This document shows positions 48,983-57,182 of a stretch of DNA of 64,000 bases, piece by piece. Every line of letters starts with the position of its first letter. The first letter of the stretch is position 1. Source of the stretch: DATHBD01 sp035296325. Its GTDB lineage: Bacteria; Actinomycetota; Actinomycetes; Mycobacteriales; Micromonosporaceae. The stretch covers positions 124,001 through 188,000 of the forward strand of contig DATHBD010000023.1 in the NCBI GenBank assembly GCA_035296325.1. The letters are read 5' to 3'. The position numbers were made by a program, and so were the translations under genes. The notes beneath the pieces were generated by a model. It did not search any database. It saw nothing but the letters and a program-made list of their open reading frames with translations, and was not told the DNA's origin.

Positions 48983-51718
48983 ATGTCGCCGGTCAGCAGA
49001 CGCACAGTACTCAAAGGCACCGTTGTCGCCGGAGCCGGCGCCGCGCTTCCGGCGGGCGTCGCCGGGATGGTGTCGGCGCAGGCAACGGCCTTGGCCGCGC
49101 CCAGCGCGGACCCGAAGGACCCGACCGAGATCCGGTGGCTGGAGGGCGGCGTGCCGACCGAGACGGTCGGCACCACCTGGGGCGTTCCGTGGCCCAGGGG
49201 CAAGGTCGCGCCGACGCAGACCTTCGCCATGCGGACCGCCGACGGCAAGGACCTGCCGCTGCAGTCCTGGCCACTGGGGTACTGGCCGGACGGCTCGCTG
49301 AAGTGGAGCGCCCACGCGGTGCCCGGCGACGCGCCGAAGGCCGAGCGGTACACGTTGATCGGCGGCACCCCGGCGGCCCCCGCCAGGGCGGTGACCGTGA
49401 CCGAGAAGAGCAAGCTCATCACGGTGGACACCGGCGTGGTGGTGACCACGATCCGCACCAGCGGCGAAGGCATGATCGAGTCGGTGGTCCGCAACGGTCG
49501 ACAGACCGCGAACAACGGTCGACTCATCGTCCTACGCCAGGACGGCGTTGATGATGAGGACGAGGGCAAGCCGAAGCACGAGCAGTTCACCAGCGAGGTC
49601 AAGAAGGTCACCGTCGAGCAGCGCGGGCCGGTCCGCGCCGTGATCAAGGTCGAGGGCATGCACCGGGCGCGGCACGGCTCGCGGGAGTGGCTGCCGTTCA
49701 CGGTCCGGCTGTACTTCTACGCCGGCGGCGAGAGCTTCCGGATGGTGCACACCTTCATCTTCGACGGTCAGGAGAACAAGGACTTCATCCGTGGCATCGG
49801 GGTCCGCTTCGACGTGCCGATGACCGACGAACTGTACAACCGGCACGTCCGGCTCGCCGGCACCGGCGACGGCGTGCTCGCCGAGGCGGTCCAGGGGCTC
49901 ACCGCCCTTCGGCGCGATCCGGGCGCGGCGGTCCGTTCCGCCCAGATCGCCGGGCAGCGCACCCCCGACATCTCGACCTGGCCGACCACCGTCAACACCC
50001 GGGTGCAGTACATCCCCGCGTACGGCGACTACAAGCTGACCCAGCTGAGCGCCAACGGCTTCACGATCGAGAAGCGCACGAAGTCCGGGTCCTCGTGGAT
50101 CCAGGCCGGTGCCGGCACCCGGGCCAGCGGCCACGGCTATGTCGGCGGTGCCAGCGGCGGCTTCGGCGGCGGTCTGCGCAACTTCTGGCAGCTGCACCCG
50201 ACCCAGCTCGACATCCGGGGCGCCGCCACCGACCGGGCGGAGTACACGGTGTGGCTGTGGTCTCCCGACGCCAAGCCGATGGACCTGCGGTTCTACCACG
50301 ACGGCATGGGCCAGGACACCTACCCGAAGCAGCTCGAGGGACTCAACATCACGTACGAGGACTACGAGCCCGGCTTCGGCACCCCGTACGGCGTGGCCCG
50401 CACCAACGAGCTGATGTTCTGGGCGCTGGACGCCACCCCCACCCGGGAGCGCTTCGCCGCGCAGGCCGCCGTGGTGCGGACCCCGCCGTTGCTGGTGACC
50501 CCGCCGGAGCGGACCCACGCGGCCGGCGTCTTCGGCGACTGGGCCCCGGTGGACCGCTCCACCCCGGCCAAGGCGCAGATCGAGGACCGGCTCGACCTGC
50601 TGTTCACCTACTACCGCAAGCAGGTCGACCAGCGATCCTGGTACGGCTTCTGGAACTACGGCGACATCATGCACTCCTACGACCCGGACCGGCACGAGTG
50701 GCGTTACGACATCGGCGGCTTCGGCTGGGACAACTCCGAGCTCTCCCCGGACCTGTGGCTCTGGTACAGCTACCTGCGCACCGGTCGCGCCGACATCTTC
50801 CGCTTCGCCGAGGCGATGACCCGGCACACCGGCGAGGTGGACGTCTACCACCTCGGCCGCTTCACCGACCTGGGCACCCGGCACAACGTGCTGCACTGGG
50901 GCGACAGTGCGAAGCAGCTGCGCATCAGTACGGCCATCTACCGGCGGTTCTTCTACTTCCTCACCGCGGACGAGCGGGTCGGCGACCTGATGCACGATCT
51001 GATCGACGCGGACAAGACGTTCCTGGCGCTCGATCCGCTTCGCAAGATCCGCACCGAGCCGTACACGCCGGACCCGAAGGCGCTCGCGGTCGGGCTGGGC
51101 ACCGACTGGAGCGGGCTCGCCGCCGCCTGGTTCACCGAGTGGGAGCGCGGCGGTGACCCGATCGCGAAGACCAAGCTGCTCAATACCGCCACCGCCATCG
51201 GCCAGATGAAGTTCGGCTTCTTCACCGATGACAGCCGCTACGACATCACCACCGGCACGATGACCACCGACACGGTGAAGGTCAACCGATCGCACCTGAG
51301 CGCGCTGTTCGGGCTGCCGGAGATCTGCAGCGAACTCATCGCGGCGATGGACCTGCCCGACTTCAAGCGCGCCTGGCTGCAGTACTGCACGTTGTACAAC
51401 GCGCCCCGGGAGCAGCAGACGGCCGTGCTGGGCATGTCGTGGGCACCGAACCAGGTGCAGCCACACTCCCGGATCACCGCGTACGCCGCCGTCGCGTTGG
51501 GCGACGACGCCCTCGCCGCGCGGGCCTGGGCCGAGTTCAACGACGGCGGGTGGGTGGGCTACAAGCGGACGGACGCGTGGAACGTCATCCAGGTCACGCC
51601 GCCCACGACGCTCAACCCGATCGACGAGGGCGCCTGGATCAGCACTAACGACACGTCCCAGTACGGCCTGGCCGCTATCCAGTGTCTGGCCCTGATCGGA
51701 GACAAGATCCCAACCTGA
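48983..51718 (+). CDS. Tat-exported exo-rhamnogalacturonan lyase-like protein (PL26-type)
   Basis: 911 residues from ATG 48983 (GGGAGC upstream). The N-terminus has a twin-arginine signal, SRRTVLKGTVVAGAGAALPAG, so it is exported folded. Residues about 50-150 form a RIFT-barrel-like domain with TTWGVPWPRGKV and LPLQSWPLGYWPDGSLKWSAHAV, and the centre and C-terminus are helical-toroid sequence (YGFWNYGDIMHSYDPDRHEWRYDIGGFGWDN; GEVDVYHLGRFTDLGTRHNVLHWGDS; MSWAPNQVQPHSRITAYAAVALGD). This order resembles Penicillium RGLX, an exo-rhamnogalacturonan lyase (PL26). It would release unsaturated galacturonyl-rhamnose from pectin outside the cell, matching the rhamnose operon next door. Activity is inferred; the family call is from memory. 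Confidence 0.68.
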   Translation: MSPVSRRTVLKGTVVAGAGAALPAGVAGMVSAQATALAAPSADPKDPTEIRWLEGGVPTETVGTTWGVPWPRGKVAPTQTFAMRTADGKDLPLQSWPLGYWPDGSLKWSAHAVPGDAPKAERYTLIGGTPAAPARAVTVTEKSKLITVDTGVVVTTIRTSGEGMIESVVRNGRQTANNGRLIVLRQDGVDDEDEGKPKHEQFTSEVKKVTVEQRGPVRAVIKVEGMHRARHGSREWLPFTVRLYFYAGGESFRMVHTFIFDGQENKDFIRGIGVRFDVPMTDELYNRHVRLAGTGDGVLAEAVQGLTALRRDPGAAVRSAQIAGQRTPDISTWPTTVNTRVQYIPAYGDYKLTQLSANGFTIEKRTKSGSSWIQAGAGTRASGHGYVGGASGGFGGGLRNFWQLHPTQLDIRGAATDRAEYTVWLWSPDAKPMDLRFYHDGMGQDTYPKQLEGLNITYEDYEPGFGTPYGVARTNELMFWALDATPTRERFAAQAAVVRTPPLLVTPPERTHAAGVFGDWAPVDRSTPAKAQIEDRLDLLFTYYRKQVDQRSWYGFWNYGDIMHSYDPDRHEWRYDIGGFGWDNSELSPDLWLWYSYLRTGRADIFRFAEAMTRHTGEVDVYHLGRFTDLGTRHNVLHWGDSAKQLRISTAIYRRFFYFLTADERVGDLMHDLIDADKTFLALDPLRKIRTEPYTPDPKALAVGLGTDWSGLAAAWFTEWERGGDPIAKTKLLNTATAIGQMKFGFFTDDSRYDITTGTMTTDTVKVNRSHLSALFGLPEICSELIAAMDLPDFKRAWLQYCTLYNAPREQQTAVLGMSWAPNQVQPHSRITAYAAVALGDDALAARAWAEFNDGGWVGYKRTDAWNVIQVTPPTTLNPIDEGAWISTNDTSQYGLAAIQCLALIGDKIPT

Positions 51719-51753
51719 CCCCGCGCCCCGGCCCCGGCGCCCTGCCCCCACCC

Positions 51754-51829
51754 CCGCGATCTTGCAGTCGTGCCCTAGCTAATGCGGCTTTCGGGCCGTA
51801 ATGCCCGAGGCACAACTGCAAGATCGCGG
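51754..51829. repeat. Long imperfect palindrome (possible dispersed repeat or terminator)
   Basis: Arms of 21 bases (51754-51774 and 51809-51829) pair with one mismatch; the core on the left reads GCGATCTTGCAGT and on the right ACTGCAAGATCGC. The 34-base loop has its own short pairing (TTTCGGGC / GCCCGAGG). It lies between the convergent lyase and peptidase-like genes and has no T tail. The arms are less GC-rich than a simple terminator and look like an intergenic repeat unit. Confidence 0.75.
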
Positions 51830-51859
51830 AGTGGTGGGGCGGGGGTCAGGGGGGAGGGG

Positions 51860-53311
51860 TCACGGGGGAGGGGAAGGGGTGAAGTGGAGGGTGGGCGGGG
51901 TTGCGGCGTCTACGGCGCGGATCGCCGCCTCCGCGCCGCGGAACATCGACTTGTCCACCGGGATGATGCAGCCGTTGGCGCCGAACAGCACGCGGCCGTC
52001 CTCGTCGACCTGGACGCCGACCACGTCGGCGAACCGCACCCGGTGCACGTCGCCGTCCTCGTCGACGTGGGCGACACCGTCGGCGGTGAGGATGAGCTGC
52101 TGGGCCCGCGCCGCCCGGTGCAGGAGTTTCGCCATCGCCGGCGGACGGAACGAGGTGCCGGCCGGGACCGTACGTCCGGTCGAGCACCCGCCCACCGAGA
52201 CGCCCGGCAGTTCGAGCCGGACGTCCTCCGGCACCACCAGCAGCGCCGTCGGCAACGCGTCCTCGAAGAGCTCGGCGATGTCAGTGGGCGTCAGCCTGTC
52301 CACAATCGCCTGGCGCTCGTCGGACGCGGTCGCTTCCAACCCGAACAGCTCCGCGTTGGCGACGTATCCCAGCTCGCCTTCCACGCTGCGGGGATCGGCG
52401 TGCATTTCCCGGATGGACTCCCGCTCGTGCTTCAGTTCCTCGGCGGTCGGACCCTCGTCGGCGAGTCGCCGGACCTCCTCCCACAGCATCCCGGCCACGG
52501 TGGCCTCGTGCCCGTCCCGGGCGTCCACCATGATCATTCGGTCGACCCGGCCACGATCCAGCAGTGTCGACTCCCACCCGATCTCGTAGCTCAACCCTCG
52601 ATCGTGGCGCGCCCGCTGGGTGAGGCGCTCGGCCAGCACCTGCATCCCGACGAACCAGCCCTCCTGCCGCCCGCCGACCAGGGACAGCCCGATGCCGGCG
52701 GCGGCCGGCTCCGGCGACCAGAGGGGTCGCGTCTGCTCCCGTGCCGGCGGCGCGGGATGCGACGCCAGCGGTCCCGGGGGAAGGGGTAGCCGGAGGTCGG
52801 CCGGCGGTGGCCCGGTCAGCTGCAGCACGGCGTTGCCCGCGACGAAGAAGCGACCGGCGTGGGCGCGAACGGCGTCCGGAGTGACCGCGTCGTAGCCGGG
52901 CCCGGCCCAGAGCTCGAGACCGGGCCCGCGGATGCCGTACCGCCGGGCCAGCAGGCACGCGGCTGTGGGGTGGGTCGCGTTGCCCCCCTCGGCGTCCAGC
53001 ACGCCGGCCTCGGTGGCGAGCCGCTCCAGCGGCAGGTCACTGAGCGCCTCGCAGACCTGCCGCAGGAATGCGACCACCTGCTCGGGGCGGCCGGTGGCAT
53101 AGAAGTCCGTGGTCTCCAGATCGACGGATGCGTTGTGCTCGTGGTGCAGCCGCGGCAATCGGCTCATCGCGAGGTGCTCGATGAGGTGGGTGACCCCGAT
53201 ACTCATGAAGCTCTCGTCGCGCACGCCGCACCCGAAGGTCAACGTCGCGGTCAGCGGCGGCGGGCGCTCGGCCCACAGGACGGTCACGCCATCGATCACT
53301 GTTCGCTCCAC
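51860..53311 (-). CDS. M16 (insulinase/pitrilysin-like) metalloprotease homologue
   Basis: 483 residues. The inverted zinc motif HLIEH at 42-46 (THLIEHLAM) and the following EAGVLDAE near 101-108 supply the metal ligands of M16 peptidases, so the first half looks catalytically competent. The second half (about 200-345) keeps the M16 repeat feel (GLSYEIGWESTLLDRGR, ELKHERESIREMHADPRS) and would close the chamber. The last about 130 residues (from RRAARAQQLILTADG) do not fit M16 and look like a small beta domain with VDEDGDVHRVRFADVVGVQVDEDGR. It probably degrades peptides in the cytoplasm; there is no signal peptide. Partner and substrate are unknown. Confidence 0.75.
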   Translation of the reverse strand: MERTVIDGVTVLWAERPPPLTATLTFGCGVRDESFMSIGVTHLIEHLAMSRLPRLHHEHNASVDLETTDFYATGRPEQVVAFLRQVCEALSDLPLERLATEAGVLDAEGGNATHPTAACLLARRYGIRGPGLELWAGPGYDAVTPDAVRAHAGRFFVAGNAVLQLTGPPPADLRLPLPPGPLASHPAPPAREQTRPLWSPEPAAAGIGLSLVGGRQEGWFVGMQVLAERLTQRARHDRGLSYEIGWESTLLDRGRVDRMIMVDARDGHEATVAGMLWEEVRRLADEGPTAEELKHERESIREMHADPRSVEGELGYVANAELFGLEATASDERQAIVDRLTPTDIAELFEDALPTALLVVPEDVRLELPGVSVGGCSTGRTVPAGTSFRPPAMAKLLHRAARAQQLILTADGVAHVDEDGDVHRVRFADVVGVQVDEDGRVLFGANGCIIPVDKSMFRGAEAAIRAVDAATPPTLHFTPSPPP

Positions 53312-53504
53312 AGCCGGTCATCGTAGCGGCTGCCCCGATCTTGGATGGTCACATTTCGACCGGGCCCGGGCCATCGCGGGGCCGCAAGAGGCCTTGTGGA
53401 CGCGGCTATGGCAGGTGGGCGGACCGACACCCGAGCCGTCCAGGAGGGTGCGAAATGGCCGGGAATCGTTGGCCGCGGTGGCGCGGGGTGGCATCGTTTC
53501 GGGC

Positions 53505-54182
53505 ATGCGGAAGTACGTGATGATGGGTGTGCAGGGCAGTGGCAAGGGCACGCAGAGCGCGCTGCTCTGCGCCGATCTGGACCTGGTGCACATCAGTGTC
53601 GGCGACATCTTCCGCTGGCACGTCCAGCACCACACCAAGCTCGGCGCCCAGGTGCGCCGCACCATGCACGCCGGTGAGCTGGTCACCGACGACCTGGTGG
53701 AGTCGGTCGTACGGGGTCGGTTGGAGGAGCACGACTGGAACTACGGCTTCGTCGTGGACGGCTTTCCGCGTAACGGCCGGCAGGCAGAGTTCTTCCTGGA
53801 GAGCTACGACATCGACGGCGTGGTCAATCTGGACCTGCCGGACGAGGAGGTGCGTCGGCGGGTGCTGAACCGGCGGCTGTGCACCGGCTGCGGGATGGAC
53901 TACAACCTCATCGCGGACCGGCCCGAGGTCGAGGGCCGGTGCGACGTCTGCCACGGGGAGCTGGTGACCCGACCGGACGACACCCAGGAGGCGCTCGCCG
54001 CACGGCTGCGCGACTACCACGAGAAGACCAAGCCGGTGCTGGAGCTCTTCCGCCGCAAGGAGTACGTGGTGAGCATCGACGCGCGGCCGGATCCGCACAC
54101 CGTGCAGCGGGAGATCCGCGACCGGCTGCGCCTGCCGGCACACGTGCCGCCGGCCGATCGGGTCACGCAGCGGGCTTCCTAG
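53505..54182 (+). CDS. Adenylate kinase paralogue with zinc-type LID
   Basis: 225 residues from ATG 53505. P-loop GVQGSGKGTQ (residues about 7-16) with Gln where housekeeping adenylate kinases have Pro. The NMP-binding region is HISVGDIFRWHVQHHTKLGAQVRRTMHAGELVTDDLVESVVRGRL, followed by VVDGFPRNGRQAEFF and a LID domain with four cysteines (LCTGCGMDYN ... RCDVCHGELVTRPDD). The usual C-terminal helix follows (YHEKTKPVLELFRRK). It transfers phosphate between adenine or other nucleotides. The housekeeping adk normally sits in the ribosomal protein cluster, so this stand-alone copy is a paralogue of possibly different specificity. The 3' end merges into a 17-bp tandem repeat. Confidence 0.85.
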   Translation: MRKYVMMGVQGSGKGTQSALLCADLDLVHISVGDIFRWHVQHHTKLGAQVRRTMHAGELVTDDLVESVVRGRLEEHDWNYGFVVDGFPRNGRQAEFFLESYDIDGVVNLDLPDEEVRRRVLNRRLCTGCGMDYNLIADRPEVEGRCDVCHGELVTRPDDTQEALAARLRDYHEKTKPVLELFRRKEYVVSIDARPDPHTVQREIRDRLRLPAHVPPADRVTQRAS

Positions 54183-54249
54183 CGCAGCGGGCCTCCTAGC
54201 GCAGCGGGCCTCCTCGCGCCGCGGGCCTCCTCGCGCCGCGGGTCGCCTC
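54166..54249. repeat. 17-bp tandem repeat, about five copies
   Basis: Units of the form GCGCAGCGGGCCTCCTA follow each other from about 54166 to 54249 (the first in the last codons of the adenylate kinase gene, the last two more diverged, with GCGCCGCGGG). They span the stop codon and lead to a terminator 48 bp later. Confidence 0.85.
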
Positions 54250-54296
54250 GCGCAGGCGCTGCACAGCGTCGGGTGGATGGTCCCGGGCGGTTCGGC

Positions 54297-54332
54297 CCAC
54301 CACCACGGCCGAGACATCGGCCGTGGTGGTGG
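54297..54332. terminator. Bidirectional terminator
   Basis: Perfect 16-bp stem (CCACCACCACGGCCGA and TCGGCCGTGGTGGTGG) with a GACA loop, between the convergent adenylate kinase and DksA-type genes. Confidence 0.88.
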
Positions 54333-54354
54333 CATTGGATCCGGCGGCGCGCCG

Positions 54355-54708
54355 TTACCGCGGGCCGGCGAGGTGGCGCTGGCAGTCGACGCAGAACCCG
54401 GTCTGTGGCAGCACGTACAGCCGCTCCACCGAGATCAGGCCGTGGCACCGGGTGCAAAGGCCGTAATGGCCGCTGAGCATCCGGTCCAGCGCGGTGTCGA
54501 TATCGTGCAGCGCCTGACGGGCCCCGGCGACAAGGGTGGCCGTGACTTCACTGCGGGCACGATCGGCGACCTCGCCCTCGGCAGCCAACTCGGCGAGCTG
54601 GTCCAGCCGGAACTGGCGCTGCTCCTCGAGCATGGCGCGGAGGACCGGGAGCCCGGACAGCAGCGCCGGGTGCGGTCGATCAGGAACGGGGAACACGGTA
54701 CTGGGCAT
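54355..54708 (-). CDS. TraR/DksA-type C4 zinc finger protein
   Basis: 117 residues from ATG 54708; GGAG lies seven bases upstream. A coiled-coil-like helical region (residues about 15-75: LPVLRAMLEEQRQFRLDQLAELAAEGEVADRARSEVTATLVAGARQALHDIDTALDRMLSGHYGLC) leads to a four-cysteine finger, CTRCHG and FCVDCQ, near 80-110, with ISVERLYVLPQT between them. This is the DksA/TraR architecture. DksA binds in the RNA polymerase secondary channel; short actinobacterial members may act similarly or have lost the acidic coiled-coil tip. The acidic DxxDxA tip motif is not present, so DksA-like transcription control is uncertain. Confidence 0.85.
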   Translation of the reverse strand: MPSTVFPVPDRPHPALLSGLPVLRAMLEEQRQFRLDQLAELAAEGEVADRARSEVTATLVAGARQALHDIDTALDRMLSGHYGLCTRCHGLISVERLYVLPQTGFCVDCQRHLAGPR

Positions 54709-54850
54709 CACAATCTCCAACCAGACAGTGGCTTCGGAGCGGGCAGAAGGTCAAGGGCGCGCGACTTCGGCGCGCGCGGGAGATGCGCGGCACGGGCGCA
54801 GCGCTCACCGCACACGGAGCCGGCTTTCCGCTCCGCTTCCCGGGTGGGCG

Positions 54851-55228
54851 CTAGATCGCCGGAACTGGCGGCCCGCGGACCGGCCGGCGTCGTTGCGGCG
54901 CTTTCGCAGGTGCGGTCGAGCGGCGCCCCGGCACGACGCCGATCAGCAGGAACACGGTGGCCAGGCAGCTTGCCGCGAGCATGCCCGGCGGCACCGTGAC
55001 GTCGGTGACTGCCTCGGTCGCGGCCAGGAGCTGACGGGCGCCGATCCAGCGCCCGATCTGCGATCGACTGGCATGGGCCGCTGCGAAGCCCGACCCGGTG
55101 CCAGCTTCGCGCAGCACCGCAGCCGCAGGCACGGCGGCGAACGAGAAAAGCCCAAAGAGCGCTACGACCGCGGCGATGAGCAGCCGGGCGGTCGAGCGTC
55201 GTGGGCACATCTGAGCAGCCATTGCCAC
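54851..55228 (-). CDS. Small two-span membrane protein, unknown
   Basis: Up to 125 residues (ATG at 55228, 55222 or 55210). Two hydrophobic segments, LLIAAVVALFGLFSFAAVPAAAVL near residue 15 and PPGMLAASCLATVFLLIGVVPG near 80, flank an outside loop of about 40 residues (SGFAAAHASRSQIGRWIGARQLLAATEAVTDVTV), with a basic Pro/Arg tail. I do not recognise a family and see no catalytic motif. It lies upstream of the DksA-type gene on the same strand but 142 bp away. Its composition and membrane topology look like a real gene. Confidence 0.5.
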   Translation of the reverse strand: MAMAAQMCPRRSTARLLIAAVVALFGLFSFAAVPAAAVLREAGTGSGFAAAHASRSQIGRWIGARQLLAATEAVTDVTVPPGMLAASCLATVFLLIGVVPGRRSTAPAKAPQRRRPVRGPPVPAI

Positions 55229-55387
55229 CTCAGGCTACGCCAGCGGTGCCACCCAGTTTCCCTCCTCGCCTCGGAACTTCCTGTGACTGCGCCGACAGCC
55301 CGGAGGCGGGAACGTCGGTCCGGATGACATCACCTCGACATTCTGGTGGAACCGGAATTCGTCGATCTTCGATTAACGTCTGCGTCC

Positions 55388-55936
55388 GTGCCGGCAGAAC
55401 CGCCCGGAGCAGCACTCCGGTACGCGCCCGGGCTCGATGGCGTCCGAGCCCTCGCCATACTGGCGGTCGTGGGCTACCACCTCGGCACCACCGGGGCGGG
55501 CGCGCAGCCGATCCGCACCACCGAGAGCTGCGGCGTCCTGCTCGGCAAGGTGACCAGCCGTAGCGGTGAGCGGCGGGACCTGAGTGCCTCCTGCGACGGC
55601 TGGCAGTCCCGAGGGTGTGGCAGCGCTGCGCCGATCCGAGGCGACCGTCGCGCTCCCGTCGCTGCGCTGCTACCGGACGATCAAAGCGAGCGCCGGGCAC
55701 TGGCCGGAGCGTGGCGACGACGACCGGACGCGCCACGGCAACACCCTGCTGCGGGCCGCCGCCGCAGCGGACCCGGGGCGCGTGAAGGTGACACGCCCCC
55801 CGGACAGTTCTGCACCGATCCGGAGATAGCCACCGGTACCAGGCACCGCTGGGACCGGGTGCATTACTACAAGGCCGGGGCGGCGCTGTACTTCAGATCC
55901 GCGATCCCGCAGCGAGCCCGGATCAAATCGGCCTGA
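55388..55936 (+). pseudogene. Decayed acyltransferase family 3 / SGNH hydrolase gene
   Basis: The frame from GTG 55388 starts with RYAPGLDGVRALAILAVVGYHLG, the first membrane helix of OafA/YrhL-type acyltransferases, then loses all similarity. A second piece in another frame (about 55630-55795) reads RCYRTIKASAGHWPERGDDDRTRHGN and ADPGRVKV. The last piece, back in the first frame, reads QFCTDPEIATGTRHRWD and HYYKAGAALYFRSAIPQ, the tail of the SGNH domain often fused to such acyltransferases. One extra C in the six-C run at 55795-55801 would rejoin the last two pieces. About 550 bp remain of a gene expected to be near 2 kb. Confidence 0.7.
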
Positions 55937-55948
55937 GCGGCGGCGCAC

Positions 55949-56146
55949 CTACCGCCAGCGGCGGCGGGGCCGGCTGCTCGAGCGACCACCGTGGCGCTGC
56001 AGGAAGTCGGCGGAGCCGCGGAGGATGCCGGTGGCCCGGGACGGCCCGCGTCTGGTCTCGATCGCGTCACTGAGCCGGCGCGCGCCCGCTGCGGCCAGCG
56101 GCACCGCAACCGCCACGATCGCCCAACGTCGTAGCAACATCCACAT
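55949..56146 (-). CDS. Small membrane-anchored protein (65 aa)
   Basis: ATG 56146 has GGAGG eight bases upstream, a convincing ribosome site. The 65 residues begin MWMLLRRWAIVAVAVPLAAAGARRLSDA, a single membrane helix, followed by a strongly basic tail (ETRRGPSRATG, RSSSRPRRRWR). The pattern seems typical of short conserved proteins of Micromonosporaceae, but I cannot name a family. The positive tail should stay in the cytoplasm. It is convergent with the decayed acyltransferase gene, 12 bp from its end. Confidence 0.55.
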   Translation of the reverse strand: MWMLLRRWAIVAVAVPLAAAGARRLSDAIETRRGPSRATGILRGSADFLQRHGGRSSSRPRRRWR

Positions 56147-56374
56147 ATCGTCTCGCCTCCAACGCCTCACCCAACCGGTTCCGATGACTAGCGTGATACC
56201 CCATCGGGCGGCCGGTATGCGTCCGGACGCCGCGCGGGCGCCACGCGGGCGCCGCGCCGGCCAGCCGGATCCACCGCACCGGCCCCGGCGAGGGCTGTGC
56301 GACGCTCTGGGATACTGCGCCGGGCCGGTGCGTTCGCCGGCCGGGCCGGAACCTTGACCAAGGAGACGACGTTC

Positions 56375-57118
56375 GTGAGCGATGTCCAGGATCGGCGCGG
56401 TGGCGAACCGACCCCCAAGGGCGCCACCGCCAAGGCGGCCGACACCACGGCGGAGACGAAGGGAGGGCCGGGCAAGGGTCCCTCCAACAAGGCCGTCCGA
56501 CGGGCGGCGCTGCAGAAGGCCGCGGCGAAGCGGGCCGTCGCCAAGCGGCGACGCAACTTCGCACTGAGCGTCCTTGCCGCGGTCGCTGTGCTGGGCGTGA
56601 TCGTGGCGGTCTTCCAGGCCGCCGGCAAACCGAAGTCGCCCAACGCCTCGGACGCAGGCGCGTCGGCGAGCGCGTCCGGGGAGCTGGCGGCACCCGGGGA
56701 GCAGCCGACGCCCGCGTCCACCGCGAAGTTCCCCCCGCTGCCAGCCGGCGCGGACCCCGCGCTCGGCACGAAGCCGGCCGTCACCGCCGGCACGGGTCCG
56801 CTGACGAAGTTGACGGTCACCCCGATCATCGAGGGCACCGGTGCGCCGGTCCAGGCCGGCCAGAATGTGACCGCCAACTACGTCGGCGTGTCGTACACCG
56901 ACGGGAAGGAGTTCGACTCCTCCTGGAAGCGCAGCGAGCCGATCGCGTTCCCGATCGGTGCCGGCCGCGTCATCAAGGGCTGGGACCAGGGCCTGGTCGG
57001 GGTCAAGATCGGTAGCCGGGTGCAGCTCGACATTCCGCCGGCTCTCGCGTACGGCGACACCGGCGGCCCGGTGCCCGGCCCGCTCCGCTTCGTCGTCGAC
57101 GTGCTCGCAGCGGAGTAG
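56375..57118 (+). CDS. FKBP-type peptidyl-prolyl isomerase, membrane-anchored
   Basis: 247 residues; GTG 56375 follows AGGAG at 56361-56365. Residues 1-60 are charged and Lys/Ala/Arg-rich, one membrane helix spans about 61-83, an Ala/Ser/Pro linker follows, and an FKBP domain takes residues about 140-247: APVQAGQNVTANYVGVSYTDGKEFDSSWKR, FPIGAGRVIKGWDQGLVGVKIGSRVQLDIPPALAYGD, FVVDVL. The conserved active-site residues (Tyr, Phe/Asp in EFDSS, Val-Ile-Trp in VIKGWD, Tyr in AYGD) are present. It should catalyse proline isomerisation of exported proteins on the outer face of the membrane. The HtrA-like protease gene follows after 64 bp, another envelope quality-control factor. Confidence 0.92.
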   Translation: MSDVQDRRGGEPTPKGATAKAADTTAETKGGPGKGPSNKAVRRAALQKAAAKRAVAKRRRNFALSVLAAVAVLGVIVAVFQAAGKPKSPNASDAGASASASGELAAPGEQPTPASTAKFPPLPAGADPALGTKPAVTAGTGPLTKLTVTPIIEGTGAPVQAGQNVTANYVGVSYTDGKEFDSSWKRSEPIAFPIGAGRVIKGWDQGLVGVKIGSRVQLDIPPALAYGDTGGPVPGPLRFVVDVLAAE

Positions 57119-57182
57119 GCGTTCAGGAAGCTCTCAGGGGGCGTCCAGTTTCGCCGCAGCGGCGCACGGCATGCTAGGCGCT

